This document shows positions 28,102 through 36,566 of a DNA stretch of 62,870 nucleotides, piece after piece. Within the stretch, counting starts at the first letter, position 1. Each line of letters starts with the position of its first letter. The stretch lies in NCBI GenBank assembly GCA_002238565.1, contig MPMP01000022.1, positions 1-62,870 on the forward strand, read 5' to 3'. The DNA is from Albidovulum sp. bin36. GTDB lineage: Bacteria; Pseudomonadota; Alphaproteobacteria; Rhodobacterales; Rhodobacteraceae. The translations under genes and the position numbers were made by a program. The notes below the pieces were generated by a model. It had not been told where the DNA came from. It ran no database searches and was given only the letters and a program-made list of their open reading frames with translations.

Positions 28102-29376
28102 ATGGCGGATATCATGGAAGAAAAACTAGCGGCTCGGCTCGCCGTGGAAGCGCTTCGCAACGGAGTGCCGAACAGGGAAGCGGTGCGGGCATTGGGGTGC
28201 AACCAGCCGAAGGCCGAAACGCGGTTTATCGGAATGCTGGATGAAGCGGCGGGCGACGACAGCCCGTCAGCAAGCCATAGGGGCATGCTTGTTTCCGGAG
28301 ATTTCGGCACGGGGAAGTCGCATCTCCTAGCGCACTTGGAGCATCTCGCCTTATCCAGAAACTTCGTATGCAGCAGGGTCGCTATCAGCAAGGAAACTCC
28401 GCTATACGATCTGGGGAAGGTGTTTACCTCCGCCATGGAGAACGGTCGGATACCCGGTCGGCGCGGAAGATTCATCGAAGAGCTCGCGCTTTCCATGCAG
28501 CCGGATTCGGATGAGTATTCGGCCTTTTCCCGCTGGGCCGATACCGCCGCCTCGAATGGGCTCTTGAATATGATTTTTCCCGCGAGCAGGGTCGTTCACG
28601 AGCGATCGGGGGATCTAGATCTGATCAGCGAGATCGAATCCTTCTGGGCCGGCGATCGGATTCAGATCACCAAGATTCGCAACGGACTGAAACAGATCGA
28701 TCAATTGCAATTCTACAAATTCCGAGCGCCGAAGGCCGCCGAGCTTTCGCCGCAGCGGCTGCGGTTCGCCGTCGAATTGATCAAGAGCGTCGGCTATCGG
28801 GGCTGGGTAGTGCTCCTCGACGAAGTCGAGCTGATCGGCTCGTACTCGATTTTGCAGCGCGGCCGTTCCTATGCGGAGATCGCGCGGTGGATGGGATTCG
28901 CGCACGGAGAGAATTATCCCGGTCTGATCGTAGTCGGCGCGGTTACCGAGGATTTTGCGTCCGCCATCATTAGCGCTGACGGTCAAAGGAAAGACTGCGA
29001 CTACGTTCGACCGAGACTGGAACAGAGCATGCGATACATCTCGCTCGGGGCTCGCGCTGAAAGAGGCATGCGGATTTTGGAGCGGAACTGCCTGGCTTTG
29101 CAGCCGCCCAGCGACGAAGACGTGAAATCGACCGTGGCAACGCTGCGGGGCTTGTACGAAAAAGCCTATGATTGGGTTCCGCCGCCTTATGAAGCGACGG
29201 CGGGCGGCGCGGGGTTTCAGGGTCGGATGCGCTACAAGGTCCGCGCTGCGATCAACGAATGGGATCTGCGCCGGTTGCATCCAGGATACCAGCCTATCAC
29301 CGAATTCGAAAACATTGCGACATCGTATGAGGAGAATGCCGATCTGGAGCGCGGGACCGAAGACGACACGGCGTAA
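28102..29376 (+). CDS. Cassette protein C: P-loop ATPase of the BREX-associated DUF2791 type
   Basis: This 424-residue ATPase has a clear Walker A, G-D-F-G-T-G-K-S (66-73). Walker B is W-V-V-L-L-D-E-V-E (D240, E241). A sensor-like V-V-G-A-V-T-E-D follows near residue 277. The C-terminal part is basic and helical, with an acidic tail. The size and motif spacing match the DUF2791 family (BrxD-like ATP-binding proteins that accompany helicases). The start follows gene B with no spacer. It probably forms a complex with protein B and uses ATP to load or remodel something on DNA for the helicase (inference). Confidence 0.85.
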   Translation: MADIMEEKLAARLAVEALRNGVPNREAVRALGCNQPKAETRFIGMLDEAAGDDSPSASHRGMLVSGDFGTGKSHLLAHLEHLALSRNFVCSRVAISKETPLYDLGKVFTSAMENGRIPGRRGRFIEELALSMQPDSDEYSAFSRWADTAASNGLLNMIFPASRVVHERSGDLDLISEIESFWAGDRIQITKIRNGLKQIDQLQFYKFRAPKAAELSPQRLRFAVELIKSVGYRGWVVLLDEVELIGSYSILQRGRSYAEIARWMGFAHGENYPGLIVVGAVTEDFASAIISADGQRKDCDYVRPRLEQSMRYISLGARAERGMRILERNCLALQPPSDEDVKSTVATLRGLYEKAYDWVPPPYEATAGGAGFQGRMRYKVRAAINEWDLRRLHPGYQPITEFENIATSYEENADLERGTEDDTA

Positions 29377-29386
29377 GGAGCAAGCC

Positions 29387-29434
29387 TTGCAAATTCGAGC
29401 GATGCTTTCGTGCCTCTTCTCAATGCCAATGTGA
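29387..29434 (+). other. Possible 15-codon coupling ORF before the helicase gene
   Basis: AAGGAG at 29375-29380 sits six bases before TTG 29387, which opens a 15-codon frame ending in ATGTGA at 29429-29434. The helicase frame has a GTG at 29431 inside that ATGTGA. This could be a translational-coupling leader, or the original start separated from the gene by a frameshift. Confidence 0.25.
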
Positions 29435-31491
29435 GCAAGTGGGAAATGGCCGACGCGGTCGGCTGGTTTAGGTTCGTCGAAACGCGGAACGGGCTGGGCG
29501 TCCATGCCGGGCTGTTCGAGACTTCGATGCGGGGCGAGCCTCTGGGTTTCTGCTTCATCAAGGGAGATATCGAGGACTTTCCGGCCGAGTCCGGGGCGTC
29601 GATTCTGGCGGAGGCTTTGTACCGGGCGCGCAATGCATCGCCGGCGCTGCTGCTCTGCCTGGCCGGGGACCTGCCTAGCCGAACGCTCCATGCCCTGAAC
29701 TTCGACGTTCCCTTGTGCTGCCTGTCTCCCAAGTCGAAGGCAGGCGAGGGAAACGCGGCGGCTGCGCCGCGCGACAGCGTAGCTCACGGAGCGCACTGGG
29801 CGAATAGGGTGCCCGGGCCGCAAACGGCCGCGAGCGGGGCTCTTGACCGCGTCATGCAATTGGACGACCCGTTCGAGCCGTTCGAGCGGGCGGCGAAGGG
29901 AATGGCGGAAGCGTTTGCCGATGGCCGGGTTCAATCGTTCATGGACATCCGCGGGCTTAGGTCGGTAGTTTCATGGCTCCCGCGCGTTTCAAATTCCGGA
30001 AGCAATTCGACCGAAAACGCTACGCCTCCCGTAGGCGAGCCCTCCGAAGAGGCGCGTGGCAAAGGGGAGCCCGAGTTGGCCGAGCGGCTTCGGGAGGTGC
30101 TGGCTCCGCCGCTAGCCGATTACTCCTTCGAGCCATCGGACACGCGTTTGGAGTGGCCCTCGGACCTCATGCCGTTTCAGCGCGACGGTGTCCACGCCTT
30201 GATCGAAATGGATCGATTGCTCCTGTCGGACGACATGGGCCTGGGCAAAACCGTGCAAGCCGTCGCCGCGCTGCGAATTCTCAAAGCGCGCGGAAAGATC
30301 GGGTCATGCCTTGTGGTCGCTCCCGCCAGCGTTCTCGATCAGTGGCGGCGGGAACTCGCGCGATGGGCGCCGGAACTGAGTGCAATTATAGTGCGAGGAG
30401 GAGTGGACGAGCGAAGCTGGCAGTGGAGGGCTCGGAAGGATGTTAAGCTGGTCGGCTACGACATAATGCGTCAGGACGCGGGATTTCTAGCGACGCTCCA
30501 GGATTCCAAAAATGCTTGGAGCGTGGTCGTGCTCGATGAAGCTCAGAGAATTAAGAATCGCAACGAAACAAGCAATGCCGCGAAGAAGATTCCGAGGCTG
30601 CGATCTTGGGCGCTGACCGGCACGCCCATTGAAAACGACGAGGAGGAATTGGCTTCCATCATGGAGTTTGTCGATCACGTCGAGGGAAGCGCGCGCAAAC
30701 GCTATCATCCGGGCGCTGCGCTGCGGCTACGCCATGGTGAATTGCAGCTACGGCGCCGGAAAAGAGACGTGCTGCACGATCTTCCGCCTAAACTCGAGAC
30801 CAGATTGACAATTCCACTGCTTCAGGATCAGCGGGCAAGCTACGATAGGGCCGAACGCGATGGGATTGTCTATCTAAAGTCCTTGGGAGCAGAAGTAGGA
30901 GTTCAGCATATATTGGAGTTGATTACCCGATTGAAACAAATCTGCAACGCCGACCCCAGAACGGGAGCATCCAGCAAGCTGAACGACATCGGCGAACGAA
31001 TGCGTAAACTGGCGGACCAGGGTCACAAGGCGCTAATCTTTTCGCAGTACACCAATGAAGTTTCGGGCGTCGGAGCGGCTGCAAGCTTTTTGCGGGCATT
31101 CGACCCGCTGACTTTAACCGGCGATACCCCGTCGGACCAGCGCTCGAAAATCATCGACCGGTTTAGGATCGAGAACGTTCACAAAGCGCTGATCATATCT
31201 TTGCGCGCCGGTGGCCTCGGTCTCAATTTGCAGGAAGCGTCCTACGTGTTTCATCTTGATCGGTGGTGGAATCCAGCCGTCGAGCGGCAGGCAGAGGATC
31301 GAAGTCATCGTCTTGGCCAGACGGTCAAGGTGAACGTAATAAAATATACTTGCGAGAACACCATCGAAGAGCGAATCGATCAGATCTTGCAAAGAAAACA
31401 AGACCTATTCGATCAGCTGGTGGACGATGTGTCGATGGATCTATCGACGCGATTAAACCGCAAAGAGCTTCTAGCTCTATTCGGCCTGTAA
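29410..31491 (+). CDS. Cassette protein D: SNF2-family DNA helicase/translocase
   Basis: This protein of about 693 residues has an unrecognised N-terminal region of about 230 residues and a complete SNF2 core. Motif I is D-D-M-G-L-G-K-T near 274-281, motif II is L-D-E-A-Q near 375, and motif III is L-T-G-T-P-I-E-N. The second lobe carries I-F-S-Q-Y-T, R-A-G-G-L-G-L-N-L and D-R-S-H-R-L-G-Q. SNF2 proteins translocate along double-stranded DNA using ATP. The GTG at 29410 has no ribosome site; GTG 29431 is coupled to the small upstream frame and may be the true start. It is the last gene of the four-gene cassette. A 1.1-kb empty, repeat-bearing stretch follows. Confidence 0.9.
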   Translation: MPLLNANVSKWEMADAVGWFRFVETRNGLGVHAGLFETSMRGEPLGFCFIKGDIEDFPAESGASILAEALYRARNASPALLLCLAGDLPSRTLHALNFDVPLCCLSPKSKAGEGNAAAAPRDSVAHGAHWANRVPGPQTAASGALDRVMQLDDPFEPFERAAKGMAEAFADGRVQSFMDIRGLRSVVSWLPRVSNSGSNSTENATPPVGEPSEEARGKGEPELAERLREVLAPPLADYSFEPSDTRLEWPSDLMPFQRDGVHALIEMDRLLLSDDMGLGKTVQAVAALRILKARGKIGSCLVVAPASVLDQWRRELARWAPELSAIIVRGGVDERSWQWRARKDVKLVGYDIMRQDAGFLATLQDSKNAWSVVVLDEAQRIKNRNETSNAAKKIPRLRSWALTGTPIENDEEELASIMEFVDHVEGSARKRYHPGAALRLRHGELQLRRRKRDVLHDLPPKLETRLTIPLLQDQRASYDRAERDGIVYLKSLGAEVGVQHILELITRLKQICNADPRTGASSKLNDIGERMRKLADQGHKALIFSQYTNEVSGVGAAASFLRAFDPLTLTGDTPSDQRSKIIDRFRIENVHKALIISLRAGGLGLNLQEASYVFHLDRWWNPAVERQAEDRSHRLGQTVKVNVIKYTCENTIEERIDQILQRKQDLFDQLVDDVSMDLSTRLNRKELLALFGL

Positions 31492-31654
31492 CAAGCGCAA
31501 AAAAGACAATCGACGGAGCATGGATGCCAATTCGTATAATCTCGACGCCTCGAATGCCGCATCATCTGCACGTATGGTGAACATTTGGGCAAGACGATTT
31601 AATGATCTTTGGAAAAGGATCTCAAGATTTGACTTTCACGGGTCGAGGTTTCCA

Positions 31655-32610
31655 AGCTCCGTCGATCGCATAGAAAACGCAATAGAGAACGGTCGGGAGT
31701 GTGCGAATCTCTAGAAACGACAAATATCTTGCGGGTTTTCGGGATTTTAGCGGCGGATCGACAGGATTCGCGCCAAATGGAGCTTTTTTCTTACCACGGC
31801 GAGGCAAAGAGGCATAGGAAAAGGGATCGATCTACTTTCGAAGCCCGTACCGGCGCACGGTCTCGGTTTCGGTTTTCAGGTTGGGCTCGCGCTTGGCGGC
31901 TGTAGCATTTAGTGGAGAGTTGCACCCTTTCCAATGACAGTGTTCGGCGCGTTCTTTTCGACCGGCATACCGTTGCCAAGCGTATCGGCGGGCTGCTCGA
32001 CTTCGTGGTGGCGGGTCCACGAGCGCCCACACGATGGTCGCGACCTCCTCCCGGAATTTCGAACTGGCGCGGACGGGAACGCGGACCGAGCAAGCCCTGC
32101 AAAATTAATTCCGAACTTCGCGTCGCCAGGTCGGCGATCGGATGACGTCGGTCCTCGGGTCCGGAATCGAATGGCGAGCTCCCGGTCTGCTGGTCGCAAG
32201 TTGAATCCAGTGGTTTCCGGTGCGGCCTATGCGCCGCAGCCGGTTAAACCTCAATTTAGCGACAATAATAATAACGCGCTTCCCGGAACCAAGGTACCTC
32301 CGCTTGATTGCCGCCGACGGCCAGAGCTTCCTGCGCGCGGACGAACCGTCCCTATTTGAACCAGGTCGGAGACTGGATTCAACTATCCGGCAGATGGGGG
32401 ATTCGCGAAAATTCCCGGCACGCGCCAAAATCCGGGGACTCGAATTTTTGCCTCCCCGGGGCAATCGCGGCTCTAAATGGCGCGAATAATGCCAATTCGC
32501 TGCGAGCATCCCGAAAACCCGCAAGGAATTTGTCGCTGAGAAATTTGCGCCGCCATCGAGCATAATATATGCAATTCGGCATGCTATCGACGACTTTGAC
32601 AGTTCACCCG
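31655..32610. repeat. Diverged long inverted repeat bracketing about 640 bases
   Basis: Bases 31655-31811 and the reverse complement of 32449-32610 can be aligned over about 160 bases. The best-conserved core is CTTGCGGGTTTTCGGGAT (about 31727-31745 and, reversed, 32510-32526), followed by spaced blocks such as ATTCGCGCCA and GAGGCAAA. No transposase is inside. The whole 31492-32653 interval after the helicase has no convincing gene. It may be a non-autonomous element with long inverted ends. Confidence 0.45.
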
Positions 32611-32653
32611 GCAAGTAATATTTAGCCGCGTCAACATAAGGGCTGGAAGGACA

Positions 32654-33229
32654 ATGGCGAAGAAACGCAATAAATTCGGTATCGTTCGTCTCAACATCAC
32701 GCTTCTATATGTGTCTCCCAAGGTCACTAGGCGAATGGATGTACCTTCGGACACAAACCTCGAAGATCTCCACTATTACATTCAGGCCGCAATGGGATGG
32801 GATAATGATCATTTATGGGGGTTCGAAGCAAGGCGGCATTGGCAAAGGGCCCATTGGAGTATTGACTTTTTCGATGATGATTCGACACTCGACGCAAACA
32901 TTCTTGATGTCTTAAGTTTCTTGGCGGGCAAATCGGAATTCACTTACATTTACGACTTCGGGGAGTCCTGGACGCATAGAATCCGGATCGGAAAGATCCA
33001 ACCGGCGCGTGATGACAGGTGCTACCCCTATCTCGTCTCAGGCACCGGGCGCTGCCCGCCTGAGGATATTGGCGGCGCATGGGGCTACCAAGCTTTATTG
33101 AATGCATTGGATGACCCGGATGCGGAATTTCGAATAGATTACCCAGGGTTTTTCCAGGATGGGCGGACTTGGGATCCGGATGATGCTGAACTTGAGGCAA
33201 GAAGAGCAGATCTTGCACGATACAGCTGA
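32654..33229 (+). CDS. Plasmid pRiA4b ORF-3-like protein
   Basis: This 191-residue protein is of the pRiA4b ORF-3 family (PF07929). Recognisable pieces are the early D-L-H-Y-Y-I-Q-A-A-M-G-W, the centre Y-D-F-G-E-S-W-T-H, and C-P-P-E-D-I-G-G-A-W-G-Y near 135-147. The ATG at 32654 follows an AAGGA site. The family is widespread on plasmids and mobile regions and its role is not firmly known. The gene stands alone between decayed stretches, which supports arrival by transfer. It is cytosolic and has no signal or membrane segment. Confidence 0.88.
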   Translation: MAKKRNKFGIVRLNITLLYVSPKVTRRMDVPSDTNLEDLHYYIQAAMGWDNDHLWGFEARRHWQRAHWSIDFFDDDSTLDANILDVLSFLAGKSEFTYIYDFGESWTHRIRIGKIQPARDDRCYPYLVSGTGRCPPEDIGGAWGYQALLNALDDPDAEFRIDYPGFFQDGRTWDPDDAELEARRADLARYS

Positions 33230-33499
33230 TAGGATTTACGGGAACGCGCAGCGAGAGTGTCGCGCCTTGCCAATGCTCGAAGCCCGTTTTGGGTGCGGCT
33301 CGAATTTTCTGTAGTCGACCAAATGGCGTTTCGATACCGCAAGCTGTACAGCCGAATCCCGAACACTTTTTAGTGGCGGCCGCAGCTTGATTACGGAATT
33401 TGATCGACAACCGGCATTGGCAATACCGGACGGCAAGATTTACAAGGAATTTGTGCCGTACCCCCCTAGCTGAACACCGCCATCGGCGATGTTAGGCGG

Positions 33500-33670
33500 G
33501 TGCTTTGGAGCATCCGCCGCTTCATAAAGAGAAAGTAAGCGCAGCGATACCTGAACGAGTTCGTGTACTGGTTCAACCGCCTCTGCGACCTGCCGAGGAT
33601 GGTGCCGCGCCTCGACTAGGCGGCGGCACGCACAGCATCGACACCGGAGAAGCTGCTTTTGAAGGGAAAC
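33500..33670 (+). pseudogene. IS1595-family transposase C-terminal remnant
   Basis: The translation has R-Y-L-N-E-F-V-Y-W-F-N-R with D-L-P-R-M-V-P-R-L, the tail pattern of ISXO2/IS1595 transposases, interrupted by stop codons. The rest of 33230-33923 holds no gene apart from the end repeat at 33822-33918. Confidence 0.6.
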
Positions 33671-33821
33671 GTCGGGGGGCTTGCAAGCTAGTAGCGCGGT
33701 TCGGCCGCTAAATCCGATGCACATCGGCGGGGCCGGCTCGCCCATGCACTCCTAAAGAATGCGAATCCGGCCGGAAAACGCGCCCGAACGAGGTTCTCGG
33801 CGCCGTTTCGGCGAGACCGGT

Positions 33822-33918
33822 CTCAAGATTCCTTTCCGTACTAGGCTATCCGCAATTTCAGGCGGCGCATCCGCCAGGCTCGCGGCTAAAATTCTACTTA
33901 CGCAGGAAAGTAATCAGG
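33822..33918 (+). repeat. Dispersed repeat, copy 1 (IS1595 right-end region)
   Basis: This stretch matches 53885-53972. Shared blocks include TTTCAGGCGGCG, CCGC-AG-C-GCG-C-AAAATTC and GCAGGA-AGTAATCAGGA. Both copies lie just past IS1595 transposase remnants, so it is probably the IS right end. Confidence 0.5.
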
Positions 33919-33923
33919 ATAGG

Positions 33924-34469
33924 TTATGTTCTCCACTTAAATTTTTTATACTCCTCGCACGCATTTAGCAGTGAAGGTGGAACGGGTTCACGAAGTTTTT
34001 GTTTTTCGTGGCACATAGCATAAAGGTTTGTTGCGAGCGGACCGCAATCGCTTTCGTACTTAAGCTTACGGTATGTTGTGACTTCATCGACATCGATGCC
34101 GGCGTTTGAGCTTAAGCACTTGAGCCAAGTCTCGATATTTCTTCGCGGAAAAAATTGAACTACTCGGTCCGAATCGTTCACGGGCGGAATATTCTGGTTT
34201 TCGCACTCATCCTGCAACGTCGATCTACGTTCTTCGACGGATAGATTATCTGCATCAGTTACGACGATCAATAATGCATTCTGCGATTGACGTATGGCCT
34301 TAAGCTGATTGGGAAAGTTCTTTCGAACATATTGCTCGCCTGAACCATTTGAAGGATTAAAAATAGTGTGAATGGAGCGACTGCCGAATTTCCGAAGCTT
34401 CAAGAATTTACGTAAAAATGAGTTCGTCTGCTTGTCCTCGCACAGAAGAACAATTTTTACGCCGCTCAC
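33924..34469 (-). CDS. TOPRIM-like protein paired with an AAA ATPase
   Basis: This 181-residue protein fits a small TOPRIM-type nuclease. An early strand ends in L-L-C-E-D-K (Glu11), and a later strand ends in V-V-T-D-A-D-N (about 69-75), giving the E and DxD acidic residues of the fold. A W-L-K-C motif follows in the C-terminal half. It overlaps the ATPase gene upstream by four bases (ATGA), so the two are made together. This two-gene layout (SMC-like ATPase plus TOPRIM protein) is shared by OLD-type and PARIS-type anti-phage systems. The exact subfamily is uncertain, possibly DUF4276- or RloB-like. Both key acidic motifs look intact. Confidence 0.7.
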   Translation of the reverse strand: MSGVKIVLLCEDKQTNSFLRKFLKLRKFGSRSIHTIFNPSNGSGEQYVRKNFPNQLKAIRQSQNALLIVVTDADNLSVEERRSTLQDECENQNIPPVNDSDRVVQFFPRRNIETWLKCLSSNAGIDVDEVTTYRKLKYESDCGPLATNLYAMCHEKQKLREPVPPSLLNACEEYKKFKWRT

Positions 34470-35575
34470 TTATCCCAACCTCGCGCTATCGTTTCAGAGA
34501 TCGAAAGCCCGTCAATTCTCTTGCTAGGCTCGTTGCTCACTCGTACTGGACCGGTGCCTTCCCTGAAAAACCACCTGCCGTTAGCTCCCGCTAAATAGTC
34601 GATAGTTGTCGGATGGTGCGAGATGACCACAGCTTGCTCCAACTTGTCGCCGCATAGCTGGTCAACCTCCGCAAGCCACGGTTGAACTTCGCGTAGCGCA
34701 AGGTAGTTGTCAGGTTCGTCAATAAATAGCGACATTTGACGATCAGTAGACAAATAAAGCAAACTATACAGAACGATGAGCGCTCTCTGGCCATCTGAAA
34801 GTTGCAGCAAGCCGAAACGATCCAATTGGCGGCCATCGCCGTGCCGACGAAAATTTACCTTAAGCGCGCGGGAATTTTCACCGGATTCGGTTAGGCTAAT
34901 CGATTCGAAATCTGGCAATGCCTCGCCAAGAGCCCTGAATAATTCTGAAATGCCGCCCATATTTTCCTGAGCGGCGTGCCGGTACCATCCAACAAAATTT
35001 TCCATATGAGGATCAAGAAAATTATCTTCGCTTCTAGCTTCCGGCCTGAAGATAGGAGGGCAGGGACTTACTACTACGAAATTGGACAACGCGTATTTGA
35101 ACTGAGAAAGCTTCGTATTGTCAGGCCTTTCGTTCAATGCCCCAACACCTGAACGGGACCAGTCGAACGGATACTCCGGACCCTTGGTATAGTCGTCATG
35201 GTAGAGTTGAGCATTGCCGTTCTTGAATTCGAAAATTGGCTTGTCGTTGAGCATTAGCGATTCTTGAAGGATTTTTATCCGGCTACGATTTCGGTAGTGC
35301 TCGACATTCAAAGAGTAGCGGTAGGAATTTCCGTTGAAAGAAAGGTCAAGTTCAAATAGTTGCTCGTTCCGGTCTTGCGAAATCGTTAAGTCCTTTGCTG
35401 ACAAAACTTCGCTTATTTTTCCACCGCGCGCAATCAGGTATTGAAGCTTATGCAATACGTGCAGCACCGACGTTTTTCCACATCCATTGGGCCCGAGTAA
35501 TACGTTGACTTTATCGAGAAACAGCTCAAAATTCACCAAACACAAAAAATTATCTACATATAACCTGTTCAACAT
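34466..35575 (-). CDS. OLD-like AAA ATPase of a two-gene defence module
   Basis: This 369-residue SMC/ABC-type ATPase has Walker A G-P-N-G-C-G-K-T-S near 29-37, the ABC-like L-S-D-G-Q-R-A near 265, Walker B L-F-I-D-E-P-D-N near 290 and the switch His in I-S-H-H-P-T near 325. The ATG at 35575 has GGAGG seven bases upstream. Starting at 35647 would add an unrelated leader. Upstream sequence 35576-35832 is AT-rich and probably holds the promoter. In related systems the ATPase senses phage and activates the TOPRIM partner (family knowledge). Both genes appear intact, unlike the two similar modules farther right. Confidence 0.85.
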   Translation of the reverse strand: MLNRLYVDNFLCLVNFELFLDKVNVLLGPNGCGKTSVLHVLHKLQYLIARGGKISEVLSAKDLTISQDRNEQLFELDLSFNGNSYRYSLNVEHYRNRSRIKILQESLMLNDKPIFEFKNGNAQLYHDDYTKGPEYPFDWSRSGVGALNERPDNTKLSQFKYALSNFVVVSPCPPIFRPEARSEDNFLDPHMENFVGWYRHAAQENMGGISELFRALGEALPDFESISLTESGENSRALKVNFRRHGDGRQLDRFGLLQLSDGQRALIVLYSLLYLSTDRQMSLFIDEPDNYLALREVQPWLAEVDQLCGDKLEQAVVISHHPTTIDYLAGANGRWFFREGTGPVRVSNEPSKRIDGLSISETIARGWDK

Positions 35576-35832
35576 CGGTTTGCCTCCGCCCGTGATGAAA
35601 TAAATATGCTGCAGTCGAAAGAAATGATTTGCTTTTCGAAAAAACAATATTCACTCTACTTGGAAATTGCATTAACTTTCGCAAATTAACGATGCATTGT
35701 TTCGCTGATGTCAAATAAACTTTGCCTGGTGCACCTTCAGTTCTTTTTTCCGCCTGCCGACGACAAGCTTCTATTGTTGTCGCGTTGATAAAATCCGGTG
35801 AACCTGACCAAGCGCGCGCAAAACATTATTGG

Positions 35833-36472
35833 TCATTCAGCCACTTGATGTTCATTGCGCCGAACTGTCGGCCAATTGGGACGGATTGGCGCGAGTTGGC
35901 GCAAACCATCCATGCGACGCACGGCCTCTTCCCGGTCCGCTTCGAATTTGGCGCGTAGGGCTATCTCTTCGTCATAGGCTTTCCTGACGGCATCGCGTTC
36001 GGCAGCTAGGCGAGCATGGGCGCTCGCGGCGGTGTCGAGCGTTTTCTTCTCACGCTCTAGTTGTTCGAGTCTGGTCTTCAGCGTATGGAGTTCAGTGTTG
36101 CGGCTTCTCGACATGTGAAAACCGTCGGCTGAGGCGCGAAGACGGTTCAAGGTTTCGCTGAGTTCAACATAGATGGCGTTGCCTTCGAATGGCGTTTGGC
36201 GACCGTCTCGGGGGCTGCGCGGGATAGAGATACTTGGTCAACCGGTGTCGTGCAGCCTCCTTGAGCTGAATGCGACCCTCGCGCTGTGCGTGCCGGACAG
36301 CCCTCTCGTCGAACTCGCGATGGAAGAAGTAGTGACGGATCATCTCGTTCTTCGGTGCGTCGAACGTGTACTCGACATTACCGAAGTCGCGCACGTGCAG
36401 TCGATTCCAGTCTACAAGGTCAGCGCCGCAGTGCCGACACTTCCCGCGCTGCTCATCGGTCATCTTCCTCAA
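35833..36472 (-). pseudogene. Zinc-ribbon/coiled-coil protein split by a frameshift
   Basis: Two overlapping-frame pieces (36164-36472, 102 codons; 35833-36150, 105 codons) read as one protein of about 212 residues if one base is removed from a five-G run at 36210-36214. Across the junction the restored reading gives P-P-R-D-G-R-Q-T-P-F-E-G-N-A-I-Y, which looks native. The N-terminus has C-R-H-C and I-R-H-Y-F-F-H segments, suggesting metal binding. The C-terminal half is a Glu/Arg/Ala coiled coil. It could be a true lesion, a programmed slip or a sequencing error. It is the last gene of a leftward operon with the HTH-peptidase and DUF6932 genes. Confidence 0.6.
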
Positions 36473-36566
36473 CTGCTTGAAGCAATGGAAATCGTTCTCG
36501 CAGTCCGCCGATGTAAACTTGATGTTGAGCCGAGGCGGCTCTTGGAATTCGGGAATTCGGATCGCC

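Noticed and set aside
26278..31491. Calling the four-gene cassette BREX or DISARM
   Set aside because: No PglZ, PglX/methyltransferase, Lon-like protease, DUF1998 or PLD gene is present. Only the DUF2791-type ATPases and a helicase are shared.
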